A DNA stretch of 64,000 nt from Peptoniphilus lacydonensis (GTDB taxonomy: Bacteria > Bacillota > Clostridia > Tissierellales > Peptoniphilaceae), in assembly GCF_900106515.1 (NCBI RefSeq), contig NZ_FNWF01000003.1:930001-994000 (forward strand), written 5' to 3'. Shown here piece by piece: positions 8,600-17,539 of this stretch. Both the position numbers and the translations under genes were made by a program. A model generated the notes under the pieces. It was not told the DNA's origin and did no database searches. It worked only from the letters and a program-made list of their open reading frames with translations. The stretch's first letter is position 1; each line of letters starts with the position of its first letter.

Positions 8600-9085
8600 T
8601 TAATTTTCATCAACTCTTGTAAAAATTTCGTCATTCCCCTTTTGTGAATACAAGATTAAAAGAGTTTTTGTATCAAGTATTCCGTCTATTTTTAAAATCA
8701 TATCATAAAATCTTGTCAAATCTGAAGTATTAATAGTTTTAATTCTAAGCATAATGCAATGTTCACCAGTTACTCTGTAACATTCAAAGATTTTAAATTT
8801 CCCATCTTTTATATTCATTATTTCTTCTATGAGGCTTTTAAAATCATTGGTATTGACCTTTGCCAAAACATAAGTGTCCACATTGTATCCAATTTTTTGC
8901 CAATCCACAAGAACTTTATAACCTTTGATAAAGCCAGCATCTTCCATTTTGTAAATTCTTCTGTGTATAGCAGGCCTAGTAAGATTTAATTTTTTAGAAA
9001 TATCTTCGTGACTCATTCTTCCATTTTTTCTCAAGAGTTCTAAAATTTCGATATCAATTTCATCTAAATTTTCATTTTTTCTCAT
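8600..9085 (-). CDS. Lrp/AsnC family transcriptional regulator
   Basis: A 161-residue protein with an N-terminal winged helix-turn-helix (about 8-60; RMSHEDISKKLNLTRPAIHR spans the recognition region) and a C-terminal RAM/AsnC effector domain (about 70-145). Such proteins form octamers or larger discs and respond to amino acids. Its stop lies 14 bases before walR, so it may be the first gene of the wal operon transcript; whether it regulates that operon or an amino-acid gene elsewhere is not visible here. Confidence 0.88.
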   Translation of the reverse strand: MRKNENLDEIDIEILELLRKNGRMSHEDISKKLNLTRPAIHRRIYKMEDAGFIKGYKVLVDWQKIGYNVDTYVLAKVNTNDFKSLIEEIMNIKDGKFKIFECYRVTGEHCIMLRIKTINTSDLTRFYDMILKIDGILDTKTLLILYSQKGNDEIFTRVDEN

Positions 9086-9320
9086 AAAATTCTCCCTGTT
9101 ACGATTTGTATAAAAATTTTTATTAACCTTACTTTATTTTAACATAAATTAGAAAGAATTGAATAATGTAAAAAATTTATTTATACAACTCTTTAAAAGT
9201 AAAATAATTATTTCGAAGTGAAAAAATTAAAAGTTTTTATCTTATAATAAAAATTCAAAAGATTATAAATCTTTATAGACGAGATAAAATAGTATATAAT
9301 AATCTTTACGGAGGCTTCTT

Positions 9321-9893
9321 ATGGATAATTTATCATATCTTAGTTTTAGAAAGATGGAGCTTGAAGACGTATTTACTTTTAAAAATTGGGCAAGACATGA
9401 TTCAATTTTATTTTTAGATTACAATTTTATTGAAGAGAGCGAAAAAGAAGTAGTAGATTGGTTTAATTGGAAAACTAAAAAACCTATGTCAGAATACTAT
9501 GTTGCTCTTTTTAAAGATAAAATAATTGGATATATGTCTTTTAAAAATATAAATAAAATTTTAAAGACGGCAGAACTGGGGATAGTATTAGATCCTAATT
9601 ACATAAATAAAGGACTTGGAAAAGATATTTTAAAAAAATTTTTGGACTATGCAAAAGATAGAGGATTTAAAAAGATAATTCTTTTTGTAGCGGATTACAA
9701 TAAAAGGGCGATAAGAGTTTACGAAAGCCTTGGATTTAAAGAAAAATATAAATTTTTAATGTTATTCCAAAATGGAGAGTACGATAAAGATAATGAAGAT
9801 TTTATAGAAAATAAATCTTCTTTTAAAATAATTTTAAACAAGACTTTTAATTATGCAACTAAAATGGAACTGAACCTTGAAAGAGATTGGTGA
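9321..9893 (+). CDS. GNAT family N-acetyltransferase
   Basis: The 190-residue product fits the RimJ/RimL-like acetyltransferase fold: an N-terminal half with FKNWARHD, then the acetyl-CoA pyrophosphate-binding segment (LDPNYINKGLGKDIL, about residues 90-105) and the C-terminal NKRAIRVYESLGFKEK motif. The substrate cannot be told. The ATG follows TACGGAGGC. It is the first gene of a run with dnaD- and dnaC-type genes, whose ATG begins four bases after this stop, so cotranscription is likely. The last 25 residues have no clear family match. Confidence 0.85.
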   Translation: MDNLSYLSFRKMELEDVFTFKNWARHDSILFLDYNFIEESEKEVVDWFNWKTKKPMSEYYVALFKDKIIGYMSFKNINKILKTAELGIVLDPNYINKGLGKDILKKFLDYAKDRGFKKIILFVADYNKRAIRVYESLGFKEKYKFLMLFQNGEYDKDNEDFIENKSSFKIILNKTFNYATKMELNLERDW

Positions 9894-9896
9894 AAA

Positions 9897-10907
9897 ATGT
9901 TTTTACTTGAGAAAAATAAATATGATTTGGGAGAAACTTCCTTTGAAAATATTTTTATAAATGACTTTATGCCAGGAGCCAATGGAGAATTTGTAAAAGT
10001 TTATATTTTAGGATATAAATTTGCAAAGGAGAATAGGGAAGATATTACAAATGAAAATATAGCCGATTACCTTGGGATTTTAGAGTCAGATGTAAAAAGA
10101 GCTTGGCAATATTGGAAAAAAATGGGCATAATTGAGATTGAAGATGAGAAAATAAAGTTTGTAAATTTAAGAGAACTTTATATAAATAATGTCTACAATT
10201 TAAAAGAAGAGAAAAAAGAGGATAGAGGATATTCGAAAATTGTAGAGAATCCGACTTATGCAAATCTCTTGACAAGAGTTGAATTTCTTATGAGAGAGCC
10301 AATTGCTCCAATGAAAAAGATTGATATTATAAATTGGATCACATCTTACAATATGCCTGCAAATTTAATTGAAGAGGCTTTTTTTTATACTACGGAGATA
10401 AAGGGAATCTACAACATTTCCTATGTTGAAAAAGTTGTTAGAAATTGGTCAAAAGAAAATATTAGGACTATGGAAGATGTGGAGAAATCCTATATTGAAC
10501 ATGATGTAAAATATTATAGATACAAAAAAGTTATGAGATATATTGGAGTGGACAAAAAATTTAGTCAAGCGGATTTTAATATTATTAATTCGTGGTTTGA
10601 CGAATTTAAATTCTCAAAGGATTTAATTTTTGCAGCCTGCAACAGAACTTCTAAAATTTCAAAACCAAATGTGGCGTATGTTGATGCGATTTTAATGAGG
10701 TGGAAGGATTTAAATATTAATTCTGTGGAAGAAATTGAAGAAAAAGATCAAAAGAAAAAAAAGAAAAAGCCCACAGCATTTCACAATTTTAAACAAATAA
10801 CTGACAAATATTCTGAAGAAGAGTTAAATGATGTCGCCATGAGAAAGCAAAAAGAAGGCTTTAAAAAGTTAGGTGTTGATTATGGAACTTACCACAAAGA
10901 TAAGTAA
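9897..10907 (+). CDS. DnaD-domain replication protein
   Basis: A 336-residue protein with an N-terminal winged-helix-like part (about 1-95) and a DnaD/DnaB C-terminal-type repeat in two copies (about 130-195 and 210-280; the second contains FSQADFNIINSWFDEFKFS). These domains remodel DNA and help load the replicative helicase in Firmicutes (DnaB/DnaD proteins of B. subtilis). A lysine-rich linker (KKKKKK near 286) precedes the tail. The gene overlaps the helicase-loader gene by 26 bases, which matches the usual dnaB-dnaI pairing and supports a primosome role. Confidence 0.85.
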   Translation: MFLLEKNKYDLGETSFENIFINDFMPGANGEFVKVYILGYKFAKENREDITNENIADYLGILESDVKRAWQYWKKMGIIEIEDEKIKFVNLRELYINNVYNLKEEKKEDRGYSKIVENPTYANLLTRVEFLMREPIAPMKKIDIINWITSYNMPANLIEEAFFYTTEIKGIYNISYVEKVVRNWSKENIRTMEDVEKSYIEHDVKYYRYKKVMRYIGVDKKFSQADFNIINSWFDEFKFSKDLIFAACNRTSKISKPNVAYVDAILMRWKDLNINSVEEIEEKDQKKKKKKPTAFHNFKQITDKYSEEELNDVAMRKQKEGFKKLGVDYGTYHKDK

Positions 10908-11856
10908 TTATTATGAAAATCTCAGGAGAAAGAATGCAGAAACTCATGAAAAAAGAGTAGGAGAAATTTACAAAAAGATTCCAGAGATAAGGGAAATGGA
11001 TGCACTAATAAGAGATATTGCACTAAAAGCATCAATTGAACAGATAAAAAATCCTGATTCAGATAAATCCATAGAAGAATCGGAAAAAATTTATAAATTA
11101 AAGTTAAAAAAGATGGATTTTTTAGAAAAAAGGGGGTATCCTAGAGATTACCTTGATGATATTTACACTTGCAAGGATTGTCATGACACTGGAATAATAG
11201 AAGATGAAGTTCATCTAGAAACTACAGAAAAGTGTCACTGTCTCAAAAAATTAATTGTATCAGAGCTTTATGATATGAGTTCCATTTCCTATATGTTGGA
11301 AAGAGAAAATTTTGACAACTTTGATTTAAATGTATTTTCTGAAAAAGTTTATGATAAATTTAATATGTCGCCAAAGGAAAATATGAAAAATATTCTTGCG
11401 ATTTCCAAAAATTATATAAAAACTTTTGATGAAAAAAATGATTTAAATTTACTTCTTTGGGGTCCAACAGGACAGGGAAAGACTTTCTTATTAAACTGTA
11501 TTGCTGCGGAACTTATAAAAGAAGATGTTATAGTTATCTATCAGACAGCTTACGAGATTTTAAAGACAATGGAAGACAGAAAATTTAAGAATAAAGATGA
11601 TGACAAATACAATTTATACTTTGAAGCAGATCTTTTAATAGTGGATGATCTTGGGATTGAATTTGTAAATTCTTTTACAACTTCAGAAATTTTTAATATT
11701 ATAAACACAAGACTCTTGCGTGGCAAAAAAACTTTGATCTCTACGAATTTGTCGCCCAAAGAACTTTCGAAAACTTATACAGATCGAGTTTTTTCAAGAG
11801 TTTTCCAAAAATTTGTTCCAATTAGATTTTTTGGACCAGATTTAAGATGGCAGTAA
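10882..11856 (+). CDS. DnaC/DnaI-type helicase loader ATPase
   Basis: The 324-residue protein has a helical N-terminal region (about 1-85), a four-cysteine zinc site (CKDCHDTG and KCHC, about 92-117) and an AAA+ domain with Walker A GPTGQGKT (about 192-199) and Walker B LLIVDDLG. This combination is that of DnaI/DnaC helicase loaders, which place the DnaB-type helicase on DNA at oriC. The ATG at 10882 follows TAGGTG; the longer frame starts three codons earlier without a better site. It is translationally coupled to the DnaD-type gene. Confidence 0.88.
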   Translation: MELTTKISNYYENLRRKNAETHEKRVGEIYKKIPEIREMDALIRDIALKASIEQIKNPDSDKSIEESEKIYKLKLKKMDFLEKRGYPRDYLDDIYTCKDCHDTGIIEDEVHLETTEKCHCLKKLIVSELYDMSSISYMLERENFDNFDLNVFSEKVYDKFNMSPKENMKNILAISKNYIKTFDEKNDLNLLLWGPTGQGKTFLLNCIAAELIKEDVIVIYQTAYEILKTMEDRKFKNKDDDKYNLYFEADLLIVDDLGIEFVNSFTTSEIFNIINTRLLRGKKTLISTNLSPKELSKTYTDRVFSRVFQKFVPIRFFGPDLRWQ

Positions 11857-11881
11857 GTATTTTATGGAAAAGGGGAGAAAA

Positions 11882-13078
11882 ATGAAATTATCAAACAGAA
11901 TTCAAAAAGTAGGATATTCAGCAATTAGAGAATTAATTCCTTATGAACGAAAGGCAAAGGAAAATGGTAAAAAAATTTATGAATTGAATATTGGAGCGCC
12001 AGATGTATCTGTACCTGATGTCTATTATGAAACTTTTAAGACAGTAAAGAAAGGTGCACTCCCATACGCCCAAGCACAAGGGCTTCCAGAACTAAGAAAG
12101 GCAACAGCAAAATATTATAAAAATAGAAATATAAATTTTGATGCTGATGATATATTTATAACAAATGGAGCAAGTGAAGCACTTTTATTTACCTTTGAAA
12201 CAATTGCAGATTATGGAGAAGAAATCTTGACAACAAATCCATTCTACACAAATTATATGACAGCCTTTGATCAACTTGGAATAAATATAGAAACTTTTGA
12301 CACAGATCCTAATGATGGATTTGCACTTCCAGAAGAAAAAGAAATAGAAAAGCATATAAGCGATAAAACAGTAGGTATTCTTTTGTCAAATCCTACGAAT
12401 CCAACAGGAGCATTGTATTCAGAAGAAGAAATAGAAAGAATTTGTAAAATTGCAAAAAAATATGATTTATATATTGTTGCAGATGAAGTATATAGAGAAT
12501 TTGTATATGATGGAAATAAATATAAATCCTTTGGAGAAGTTGAGGGAATTGAAGAAAATTTAATTTTAATAGATTCAATTTCAAAGAGGTTTGGAGCTTG
12601 TGGTGCAAGAATTGGTTCAGTAGCTTCAAAAAATGAAGAATTTAAAGATGGAATAAATAAACTTTGCAATTCAAGACTTGCAGCACCAACAATTGAACAA
12701 ATGGCAGCAGCAAGACTTTATGATATCGATGAAAGTTATTTTAAAGAAGTAAATGAAGAGTATCAAAAAAGGCGTGATTTAATTTACGAAGAACTAATTA
12801 ATATTCCAGGAGTCACAGTAAAAAAACCAAAGGGAGCCTTTTATGTAATGCCAAAACTTCCTGTTGATGATACAGAAAAATTTGCAATTTGGATGCTTGA
12901 AAACTTTGATATAGATGGAGAAACTATTATGTTTGCTCCAGCAAAAGGATTTTTCAAAAATCAAGAAGATGGAAAGCAAATGATTAGACTTGCCTTTATA
13001 CTAAACACAGAAGATTTAAAGAAGAGCATGAAAATTTTGCGCGAAGGTATAAAAGCTTATGTGAATGAAAATGAATAG
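11882..13078 (+). CDS. Pyridoxal-phosphate aminotransferase, class I
   Basis: The 398-residue enzyme has the fold-type I aspartate aminotransferase signatures: GAPDVSVPD near the N-terminus, NPTNPTGALYSEEE (about 170), DEVYREFVYDG (about 205) and the PLP-binding lysine in SISKRFGACGARIG (about 238). It probably moves an amino group between an amino acid and 2-oxoglutarate; the residues do not settle whether the substrate is aspartate, an aromatic or a branched-chain amino acid. The ATG at 11882 follows AAGGGGAG; an in-frame ATG at 11864 lies upstream of this site. It overlaps the next small gene by 14 bases. Confidence 0.88.
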   Translation: MKLSNRIQKVGYSAIRELIPYERKAKENGKKIYELNIGAPDVSVPDVYYETFKTVKKGALPYAQAQGLPELRKATAKYYKNRNINFDADDIFITNGASEALLFTFETIADYGEEILTTNPFYTNYMTAFDQLGINIETFDTDPNDGFALPEEKEIEKHISDKTVGILLSNPTNPTGALYSEEEIERICKIAKKYDLYIVADEVYREFVYDGNKYKSFGEVEGIEENLILIDSISKRFGACGARIGSVASKNEEFKDGINKLCNSRLAAPTIEQMAAARLYDIDESYFKEVNEEYQKRRDLIYEELINIPGVTVKKPKGAFYVMPKLPVDDTEKFAIWMLENFDIDGETIMFAPAKGFFKNQEDGKQMIRLAFILNTEDLKKSMKILREGIKAYVNENE

Positions 13079-13352
13079 AGATAAGGTTTTAAAAATTTTA
13101 GAAAAAATTACAATAATTCTTGTAACTGCCATTATGGTTTTAGTAATGGCAAATCAATATATAAAAACAAGTCAAGGAGCAATAAATGAATCCTTTAGAA
13201 TGGCACAGATTTTTATTGCAATAGCAGTTGTAGTTTTGACACTTATAATGGCAATTGTGAGCAAAAATAAAAAAATGTTTTTTGTAATGCTTGGATTTTA
13301 TGCACTGACGGCAGCATTATTTTATGTATTTAAATCAGCAAATAGAATTTAA
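13065..13352 (+). CDS. Small membrane protein, unknown function
   Basis: A 95-residue hydrophobic protein with three predicted membrane helices (about 13-29, 44-64 and 71-88) and short basic loops. I do not recognise a family. Its ATG overlaps the aminotransferase 3' end by 14 bases, suggesting coupled translation, although no strong ribosome binding site is visible; a second in-frame ATG is six bases later. It is followed by a promoter region for the antiporter gene. Confidence 0.6.
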   Translation: MKMNRDKVLKILEKITIILVTAIMVLVMANQYIKTSQGAINESFRMAQIFIAIAVVVLTLIMAIVSKNKKMFFVMLGFYALTAALFYVFKSANRI

Positions 13353-13392
13353 AATTAAATAAAAATATTATAATAAACTCATATGTTAAATA

Positions 13393-13442
13393 TGGTATAA
13401 TTATAATATAGTTATGGGGACTGTTTTTACAGCCCCTTTTTT
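13393..13442 (+). promoter_or_regulatory. Extended -10 promoter followed by attenuator hairpin
   Basis: TGGTATAAT (13393-13401) is an extended -10 element; initiation would be near 13408. Directly downstream, GGGG-A-CTGT (13416-13424) pairs with ACAGCCCC (13429-13436) around a TTTT loop, followed by six T residues. The hairpin is thus at the 5' end of the antiporter transcript and could terminate it early, or it ends transcription from the upstream operon. Confidence 0.6.
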
Positions 13443-13459
13443 AGAAAGAAGAGGAATTT

Positions 13460-15048
13460 ATGAATTTATTACTAATAACTCTAGTTCTTTTTTGGCAATT
13501 ATAGCTACAAGAATTTCAAATAGAGCAGGACTTCCATCGCTCCTTTTATTTTTAACTCTTGGAGTTATCTTTTCTTGTTTTGGATTTGATTTTAATAATT
13601 TTAAAATTGCAGAAGACATTGCCACAATATCTCTTATGATAATTATGTTTTACGGCGGATTTGGAACGAACTGGAACATGGGAAAGTCTACTGCAAGAGA
13701 GTCAATAATTTTGGCAACAGTTGGAGTATTTTTAACTGCAATTATAACTGGATTTTTTTGCCACTATATATTGAAATTCAACTTTTTGGAATCCATGCTA
13801 CTGGGTTCTGTTGTAGCATCAACAGATTATGCTTCAGTTTCAAATATTTTAGTTTCTAAAAAATTAAATTTAAAATATTCAACAGCACCGCTGTTAGAAA
13901 TAGAAAGTGGTTCAAATGACCCAACTGCTTATACAATGACAATGGTTTTTTTGTCAATACTTTCAGGAAATAATGTATCAATTCCACTTTTAATTTTAAA
14001 TCAAGTAATTGTTGGATTAATATTTGGATTTCTTCTTGGATTTATATTTTTAAAAATAATAGAGAAATTGTCTATAGATGAAGATGGACTTTTTTCTGTA
14101 TTTATTGCAACTATTATGATTGGAACTTATGCAGTGACAGTTCTTTTTGGCGGCAACGGATTCTTGGCACTTTATATTTTAGGAATTTACATTGGAAATC
14201 ATGAGTTTAAAAGAAAAAGAGATGTAGTATTTTTTTATGATGGGCTTTCAACAATTTTTCAAATAGCAATGTTTTTCCTTCTTGGACTTTTATCAGACAT
14301 ACATTTGATAATAAGAGTATTGCCAATTGGGTTTATTATTGCAATTTTTATGCTTTTTATCGCAAGACCAATTTCTGTTTTTGGACTTATGGCACCCTTT
14401 AAAATGAAAAGAAACCAGCTAAAACTTATTTCAATTGCAGGACTTAGAGGAGCAGCAGCAATTGCCTTTGCCATAATGGTTGTAAATAGCGGGCTAAAAT
14501 TATCAATAGACATTTTCCACATAGTTTTCGTAATTTGTATAATATCACTTTTAATTCAAGGCACAGCACTTCCCTTTGCAACAAAGAAATTAGATATGTA
14601 CGATCCAGATGATACAGTTTTGAGAACATTTAATTATTACTCTGACAAGACAGATTTAGAATTTATAAAAACTAAAGTAACAAAAAATTCTCCTTGGGTA
14701 AATAAAAAAATATCAGATGTAAAGATAGAATTCAATGTAATAATTGCAAAAATTGAAAGAGAGAGAAAGAGTATCGTGCCAAGAGGAGATACTTATCTTA
14801 AAGAAGGTGACATCCTTGTATTAGGTGGAGAAGCATATTTTGATAAAACTGGGGAAGATCTTTTAGAGATAAAAATTTCTAAAAGTCACAAGTGGGCAGG
14901 GAAAAAAGTTAAAGACATCGATGTGGGTAAAAATGAATTAATAATAATGGTAGAAAGTCCAAGTGGAGAAATAATAGTTCCACGTGGAGATACCATATTG
15001 ATACCAGGTATGAGAGCAGTTATATCCAAAGAAATAAATAAAATCTGA
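13460..15048 (+). CDS. K+/H+ (NhaP2-type) antiporter, apparent -1 frameshift near start
   Basis: The long frame encodes a CPA1 cation/proton antiporter with about 12 membrane helices (to about residue 380) and a C-terminal cytosolic TrkA_C/RCK-like part (PRGDTYLKEGDILVLGG). The ion-binding region ESGSNDPTAYTM near residue 155 is intact. The natural start is the ATG at 13460 behind AGAGGAATTT, giving MNLLLITLVLF, but that frame reaches a TAG at 13502. It joins the long frame only by a -1 shift at the six-T run 13488-13493, after which LAIIATRISNRAGLP follows as expected for the family. The other in-frame ATG (13414) lies in the terminator hairpin and has no binding site. A lost T, a sequencing error, or slippage are all possible. 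Confidence 0.75.
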
Positions 15049-16020
15049 TAAGATTATCTAAAAAATTATTGAAGACAAAAGAAATAAATGAAAGAAGGGT
15101 TACACTTTTAGTGTGAAAGAAAAGATAAAAAAATTGTGCTATAAGTTAAAAAAATTTAATAAAAAGTATTTGTAATTATGGATTCATAATATATGCTGAA
15201 GATTCATTCATCAAGAAGCATTCACAGAAGTCATTTTTTATTATAGTCTTTTAGCATTTCAAAGGCTTTATATTGAAAGTTGAGTTTTAGAAAGGAAGAG
15301 TACAAGCATTAAAGTTCAAAAACAATTAATAGATTTTACTATTAATTAGTAAAGATTTTAATTGATTTGGGACTTAATAGTTTTAGTATTTTTATAAGCA
15401 AAAGTTACTAAATTAAATAAGAGATAAAAATAGAGCATATATAAAATAAAAATTTGATTTTTTATAATCTCAGATTATGTATTGCATTTTTCATAAGAAA
15501 TATGTACAGCATTAATAGTTTATTCTCTAGTGCTAAATTCAACTATGTTTAGTTGTTTCAACTTATCGATACTTTCCCAATATGCGTAGTTAAATTTATG
15601 GATGTTAGAAATTTCAATATATTCTTCACGATTTGAGTTATACTAACTATAATTCCTATAAACGAAAATAATATTAAAATAATTACAATGTCATCCATTT
15701 TTATTGTCCTTCCAATAATTCTGTAGCTTTTATTATTTTGTAAATTTATTGTCCAATTTTTTGAAAATAATTGATCTTAGTAAAGCTTATTAATTTTAGT
15801 ATTTATTAGTTATGTTCGGATTATTATATGCAATATTTTTTTCTACAAGATATTTATCCTTTGATTTTAAGTAGAAAATATCTCTTATATATTAATGCGG
15901 TTTAAGTTAGTTAGGAGTTTATTTTGTTTTGTACTTGTTATGATAATTTATCTTTACAAGAAATTTGTCATTATCAGTAAAATAAAAAAGAAATAGCAAG
16001 TAGATATTTCTAGATTTTTA
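15049..16020. other. AT-rich intergenic stretch with little coding potential
   Basis: This 972-base region has stops in all frames and no convincing long gene. The only candidate is the 46-codon minus-strand ORF at 15558-15698. Past the stop of that ORF another minus-strand frame still reads like protein (NIHKFNYAYWESIDKLKQ), which suggests a decayed gene. No tRNA, repeat or insertion sequence was seen. Confidence 0.5.
15558..15698 (-). CDS. Possible 46-residue membrane peptide or gene remnant
   Basis: An ATG follows a good site (GGAAGGA, eight bases upstream). The product begins MDDIVIILILFSFIGIIVSI, a single membrane helix, and stops after 46 codons. A frame one base away continues with balanced composition for another 30 codons, so this could be a frameshifted small gene rather than an intact one. 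No family recognised. Confidence 0.3.
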   Translation of the reverse strand: MDDIVIILILFSFIGIIVSITQIVKNILKFLTSINLTTHIGKVSIS

Positions 16021-16437
16021 TCAACTTGACTTTAAAAGTTCTTCATATTTTTCAATAAGTTCTGTTGGTATTACAAAGTTAAAGTATGTTCCTGATTTTG
16101 ATAGAAATAAATACATTATGCCTAGTGCTGTAAATTTTTTCATGTTTACATATACATTTTCGTCTGAATAATCTACTGCACCGTTATAAAAATCGTAGAA
16201 ACTCTTATGCTCTTTTTCATCAAAGTTCATAAGAGTTTTTTCAAATTCTGATAAAATTTTTTCGTACAAAACTTTATTTTGTTCTTCTTCGTTTAACTTA
16301 GAAATATCAATTTTATAAGAACTTGATATTAGTGTCCTTTGATAATCGTCTAAGTTTTCAATAATAGGGTATAATTTGTCAATAGGTAGTTTGTTTATTG
16401 TTTCTACTTTGAACAGTTTTAATAAAAAATCGCTCAT
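16021..16437 (-). CDS. Hypothetical protein, 138 residues
   Basis: A soluble, mostly helical, acidic protein without signal peptide, cysteines or recognisable motif. The ATG is preceded by a GAGGTG site. It is transcribed divergently from the MBL hydrolase gene (only about 47 bases between starts) and stands alone. Function unknown; codon use resembles its neighbours, so it is probably a real gene. Confidence 0.65.
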   Translation of the reverse strand: MSDFLLKLFKVETINKLPIDKLYPIIENLDDYQRTLISSSYKIDISKLNEEEQNKVLYEKILSEFEKTLMNFDEKEHKSFYDFYNGAVDYSDENVYVNMKKFTALGIMYLFLSKSGTYFNFVIPTELIEKYEELLKSS

Positions 16438-16484
16438 AATTCACCTCTTATTTATTATACATGAATTGAGCTTTGGGAGGAAAT

Positions 16485-17480
16485 ATGTCTGAGATAAAAA
16501 AATTGCAGGATGGAATTTTTTGTAAAATAATTCCTTTAAAGGGAAATCCGCTTAAAAGTATTAATATTTATATGGTAAAGTCGAAAGACGAAGCAATGAT
16601 TATCGATACAGGTTTTAATACTGAAGAGATAAAAAGTGAAATGTTGTCCTTTATAAAGGATATGGAAGTTAATTTAAATAAAACAATTTTATTTTTAACT
16701 CATCTTCATTCTGATCACACTGGTCTTGCAAATTGGTTTTCTGATGAACTTGGCGTGGAAATTTATATGGGAGATATTGATTACAAAATGATGTCTTCAA
16801 TGGCTGATGCGAATTCTAAGAGATGGAGAGAAGTTATGGGTACAACTCATATGCAAGGTCTTGATGAAGATAATTTAAAAATTTGGGAGCATGCAGGCTT
16901 TAGGTATAGACCTAAAAATGAGTTTCCATATATTTCTTTTAATCCGGGGTATACTTTAAAAGTTGGAGATTTCAGTTTTACAGGAATGGATTTTTCTGGA
17001 CACACGCCTGGCATGGTTGGTCTTTATGAAAAAGATAAGAAGATTTTATTTTGTGGAGATCACCTTCTTAAAAAAATTACTCCAAATATTACTTTTTGGA
17101 ATTTTCTAGTGGGAGATAGTTTGGGAAGATATTTAAAAAATATTGAAAAATTAAGAAATCTTCCCATTGATCATATTTATTCATCTCACAGAGATTTAAT
17201 AGAAGATGTGCCAAAGAGAATTGATGAGCTAGAAAATCATCACAAAAAGAGAATAGGTGAAGCTTTTGAAACTTTAAATAGAAATAAAGAGTGCACAGTG
17301 AGAGATATTGCCATGAATATGAGTTGGGATATGAGAGCAAAAGATTTTTCAGAATTCCCAAATACACAAAAGTTTTTTGCAGCAGGAGAGGCTCATGCTC
17401 ATCTTGAATACTTAAGAGCAATAGGAAAAGCTGGTGTTAAAAAAGATGAGAATGGAGTTCTCAAGTATTTTGCAATTTAA
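16485..17480 (+). CDS. MBL-fold metallo-hydrolase
   Basis: The 331-residue protein has a metallo-beta-lactamase domain with THLHSDHTG (HxHxDH), GHTPGMVGLY and CGDHLL, all ligands for the two-metal centre, followed by a C-terminal helical/winged-helix extension (about 235-320) seen in several uncharacterised hydrolases. Substrates of such proteins range from thioesters to nucleic acids and cannot be told here. The ATG at 16485 follows TGGGAGGAA; the frame extends four codons further to a TTG inside that region. It is followed 59 bases later by folP. Confidence 0.82.
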   Translation: MSEIKKLQDGIFCKIIPLKGNPLKSINIYMVKSKDEAMIIDTGFNTEEIKSEMLSFIKDMEVNLNKTILFLTHLHSDHTGLANWFSDELGVEIYMGDIDYKMMSSMADANSKRWREVMGTTHMQGLDEDNLKIWEHAGFRYRPKNEFPYISFNPGYTLKVGDFSFTGMDFSGHTPGMVGLYEKDKKILFCGDHLLKKITPNITFWNFLVGDSLGRYLKNIEKLRNLPIDHIYSSHRDLIEDVPKRIDELENHHKKRIGEAFETLNRNKECTVRDIAMNMSWDMRAKDFSEFPNTQKFFAAGEAHAHLEYLRAIGKAGVKKDENGVLKYFAI

Positions 17481-17539
17481 TCTTTTTTGATTTAATATAA
17501 GTTTAGAAATAATAAAAAAATGGAGAGAATGGGACAATA

